64,000 nt of DNA, taken from positions 1-64,000 of the forward strand of contig JAVHLI010000002.1 of assembly GCA_031082185.1 (NCBI GenBank), read 5' to 3'. A program made the translations under genes and the position numbers. The notes under the pieces were generated by a model. It was given only the letters and a program-made list of their open reading frames with translations, did no database searches and was not told where the DNA came from. Below, piece after piece: positions 62,301 through 64,000 of the stretch (positions are counted from its first letter, which is position 1; the number at the start of each line of letters is the position of its first letter). This stretch comes from a bacterium. GTDB taxonomy: Bacteria; Sysuimicrobiota; Sysuimicrobiia; Sysuimicrobiales; Humicultoraceae.

Positions 62301-64000
62301 CAGCATCACCCTGAAATCACCGGCGGCCACCTCAATGTCGCGCGAGACCGTCACCTCCCGGCCGCTGGTATCACTCACCGACACCTGGACGCTGAAGATC
62401 TGATCTTGCGGCGTGTCGGTGGCGTCGGGGAACTCCGCGCGGAAGCCGATCGCCGCCTTGCCCTGCTCGTCGAGCTTCACTTCGCCCTCGGCGACCGGGC
62501 GACCGTCGCCGTAGTAGCCCTCGGACGTCCCCATGTCCTCGTCCGGTTCCTCGTCGTAGAGTGCCTGCCACTGGGCATACCAGTTGGGCGTCCGGTATAC
62601 CGTGTAGCTTGCCTTCGCGCCCGCCACCGGCGCGCCGAAGTAGAACTGCGCCGACAGCTCGATCCGCACCTGATCGCCGCGGAGGTACCGCGGCTTCTCC
62701 GCGGCCAGCGAGACCGAAAACTCGGGCTTGCGGTAGGCCGCGACCACGATGTCGTGCGTAGTCGTGGACTCGCCCGCAGTGAGCACCAGGGAGTAGAAGC
62801 CTGTGGGCGCCTCAGGGCTGAGGTCGAACTCGCTGTGGAACGACCCAAAGGCGTTGGTAAGGTGCCGCTGCCGCAGCAGTGGTTCGCCGTCTGGATCCTG
62901 CACCTCGATGCGCACGGCCTCGCCGGCGGGCACCGCGTACGGCGCGCCGCGACCGACCTTCCGCCGGACGATGCCCTTGAAGTGGATGCGCTGACCGGGC
63001 CGGTAGATGGGACGGTCGGTGTAGGCATGCAGGGCAAACGGACCGCCCTGCTCGAGACGGTAATCCCTCCTGCCGATCACGGCCTCATCGGCGCCACGTT
63101 GCGCTATGGTCATGAGGTAGAACGTGTCCAGGGTCGCAGGGAGTGCGATCCGGGCGATGCCCTCCTTCGAGGTGCGACCCTTCGCAAGGACTTTTCCGTC
63201 CTTGTAGAGGCGGACCGTGCTATCGGCGACGGGCGTGCCGGCCAGCGCGTCTGCGACGAAAGCCAGGGCCTCACCGGGTGCCCGTTTCAGTACCAGCGCG
63301 GTGTCTGACACCAGCAGCCAAGTGGACACCGTGGCGCCAACGTACCGGGCTTCGACGAGATACAAACCCACCGGCTGTTGTCCGAAGTCGAGCGTCTTCG
63401 TGTAGAAACCCTCTATGCCAGCTTCATTGACACGATACCCGCGTTCCAGAACCACCCGGGGTGGCGCCACCCCGGGTGGATGGAGCAGGACCTCGGGGAG
63501 GGGTCTGTCGGGCCGCCAATCCTCGCCGCCGTAGGACAGCGCGCGGGCGGTCCTCTGATCGCTCAACAGATCTGAGAGGCGCGTTCGAAAGACCCGGACC
63601 GCGATCTCCCGCGCCGCGCCCGTCGTGGAATCCACGTACCCACGCACCGGCAGGGTCATGCTCTCCGCCGTCGTGAAGTGGCGTTTCGGTCCAACGAGCT
63701 GCAACTGCGGTCTGGCAAAGGACAGCGCGAGCCTGATGGAGGACGTGCGGGCCTCATCAACGCGCACATATTCTTCCTCGACCGAGAAGGTGTCCAGATA
63801 GGCGGCGACCTGGTACTCGCCCGCCCGGACATGCGCCAGGGAGAACCCGCCGGACGCATCGGTCAGCGCATAGTACAACTTCGGTTTCTCCTCACCCTCG
63901 GCGTTCACGGAAGTCAAGACCACCTGGGCGCCGGCCACCGGCACATAGGTCTTGGCATTGACGACCTGGCCCTGGACGCGGCCGACCGGCGGCTGCTCAA
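59331..64000 (-). CDS. Alpha-2-macroglobulin family protein, N-terminus beyond right edge
   Basis: At least 1555 residues visible and the frame is open at the edge, so the start lies outside. Order: a carboxypeptidase-regulatory-like domain (GRVQGQVVNAKT then a beta sandwich), macroglobulin domains with the MG1-like TDRPIYRPGQRIHFKG, the alpha-2-macroglobulin core (AYWQPALVTDAQGRATMSF), then the thioester domain with an intact GCVEQ (YPWGCVEQTMSRFLP), the alpha-helical barrel and a receptor-like end. Traps proteases in the bacterial periplasm or on the surface. Partner is usually PBP1C; here VanW follows instead. Lipobox and signal are not visible. Confidence 0.9.
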   Translation of the reverse strand, partial: EQPPVGRVQGQVVNAKTYVPVAGAQVVLTSVNAEGEEKPKLYYALTDASGGFSLAHVRAGEYQVAAYLDTFSVEEEYVRVDEARTSSIRLALSFARPQLQLVGPKRHFTTAESMTLPVRGYVDSTTGAAREIAVRVFRTRLSDLLSDQRTARALSYGGEDWRPDRPLPEVLLHPPGVAPPRVVLERGYRVNEAGIEGFYTKTLDFGQQPVGLYLVEARYVGATVSTWLLVSDTALVLKRAPGEALAFVADALAGTPVADSTVRLYKDGKVLAKGRTSKEGIARIALPATLDTFYLMTIAQRGADEAVIGRRDYRLEQGGPFALHAYTDRPIYRPGQRIHFKGIVRRKVGRGAPYAVPAGEAVRIEVQDPDGEPLLRQRHLTNAFGSFHSEFDLSPEAPTGFYSLVLTAGESTTTHDIVVAAYRKPEFSVSLAAEKPRYLRGDQVRIELSAQFYFGAPVAGAKASYTVYRTPNWYAQWQALYDEEPDEDMGTSEGYYGDGRPVAEGEVKLDEQGKAAIGFRAEFPDATDTPQDQIFSVQVSVSDTSGREVTVSRDIEVAAGDFRVMLRPERYFVEPGRPVSTTVLVRDLDRRPVPGVSVTLETSYVRWDYGRREYVGLKAWTQTVTTGPDGSVPATVTLPRSGYVQILAIARDTAGREIRGDTWLWASSEAGGDFGVRYTDLSLQTDKRRYRAGETARVLLNADKTGQTALVTIEGDRIHRVFAVPVVRRTTVISVPLLPEYGPNVFLSALYVRDKKLARGEVALNVTVPERELKVTVTSDRPRYGPGDRATYKVQVTDAAGRPQQAELSLAVVDEAIYALQEDDPRALRNAFYPRRWNLVRTHFSFELWYLGDADKDASQIMIRRRFKDTAYWQPALVTDAQGRATMSFDLPDNLTTWRTTVLAHTKETRLGRGVYKAIVAREFFVRIETPRLFSQDDQSRITALVHNETDTPLQATVRLKADGLQTAGSPQQTVTLAPRKVEEVIWPVSARRPGEARILVTAEAAGQPSRSDGVEITVPVRPYGRTQITGQTGDITAEGPKTETVVLQRSAIPEASRLTVRITPSVTQAAAGALEYLIGYPWGCVEQTMSRFLPTVMVQRVLRAGGLPQPDLERRIPDMVQDGLIRLYRFQNEEGGWGWWEFDEGSAWMTAYVLYGLATAKAEGYPVRESVLESGRRAALELAGRADPDTRMFLLYAVALAGDPETARGLRAKTTLSELKTEGVAYAVLLDRLLGRNVRPAFAELGRRSVTEDGTVSWRSDDATRWDWNERMATALALRAILAVDSRDPRIEGIIRWLMLNRTGSYWWSTRDTSWVLAALADYLRAEGGAASATGEVRVALNGRVVQTYRLTPTVREARDLVLTLSGSALQPGENRITVERAGGTSRVFYTVTLRQTIAMDAIPALAPADIRIAREYLRLLPKRAGAGIWSLQTEPTRNVLRQGDRVLVRLTITTPRDLAYVIIEDPFPAGFEVTERGRAEVAIDDWRWWWDYTDVRDDRIAIFARRIPAGKHVIEYNVRAQTPGTYNAMPTLLEGMYTPKMRAESSGARVIIR

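Noticed and set aside
60735-63308. 857-codon plus-strand open frame
   Set aside because: Antisense to the alpha-2-macroglobulin gene, whose thioester and other motifs are clear.
1-64000. CRISPR array, rRNA or replication origin
   Set aside because: No regularly spaced repeats, rRNA-like conserved stretches or DnaA-box clusters were noticed on reading both strands.

Overview
The window is a high-GC, densely packed bacterial chromosome segment, mostly transcribed on the minus strand. It has ordinary housekeeping genes (pyruvate kinase, RNase PH, XTP pyrophosphatase, a malic enzyme) and two intact tRNA genes, tRNA-Arg(TCT) and tRNA-Pro(GGG), both with encoded CCA. A cell-wall amidase with AMIN domains, a VanW protein, FeoAB, an F420-type LLM oxidoreductase and several peptide transporters and peptidases suggest a soil or subsurface Terrabacteria-like lineage, for example something near Armatimonadota or CSP1-3. 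That placement is an inference with low confidence.

Layout. 1-2.4 kb is an accessory edge: a type I restriction HsdR-N-like nuclease cut by the window edge, a terminator, a tRNA-like 3' half, and a tyrosine integrase whose reading frame runs straight out of tRNA-Arg. 2.4-6.3 kb is a MoxR / DUF58 / two-VWA operon. 6.4-8.35 kb holds two uncharacterised genes and a transposase remnant. 8.35-14.7 kb is an operon with a GntR regulator, a D-glutamate cyclase-like protein, a D-cysteine desulfhydrase-like PLP enzyme and a peptide-type ABC transporter. 14.8-15.8 kb is a decayed integrated element at tRNA-Pro. 15.9-20.3 kb has DoxX, an M20 peptidase, a cupin and feoAB, with a 22-bp dyad over the feoA promoter. 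20.4-33.5 kb is core metabolism and peptidases.

33.7-41.3 kb is an eight-gene, same-strand set built on the poly-gamma-glutamate synthase genes pgsB, pgsC and pgsW. It adds a secreted unknown, a gamma-glutamyltransferase, a TRAP-type large permease, a 48-residue membrane protein and an M14-like zinc hydrolase, which reads as a synthesis, trimming and transport unit for a gamma-glutamyl polymer. 42.3-47.9 kb is an arsenic/chromate resistance operon: ArsR, an ArsP-like permease, a small thioredoxin, ACR3, a thioredoxin-VKOR fusion and a split chromate transporter. It is flanked by a divergent tandem pair of Fe-S proteins (48.1-49.2 kb). 49.3-56.2 kb is a second peptide ABC transporter operon with two M20 peptidases and a beta-hydroxyacid dehydrogenase. 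56.5-64 kb has an ACT-like protein, a secreted unknown, a DUF4143 remnant, VanW and a very large alpha-2-macroglobulin that runs off the right edge.

Functional picture. Two oligopeptide transporters (neither with its ATPases here), three M20 peptidases, an M3 peptidase, a DUF885 peptidase and GGT point to a peptide- and amino-acid-scavenging organism. D-glutamate cyclase and the gamma-glutamyl locus may be linked, but that is inference.
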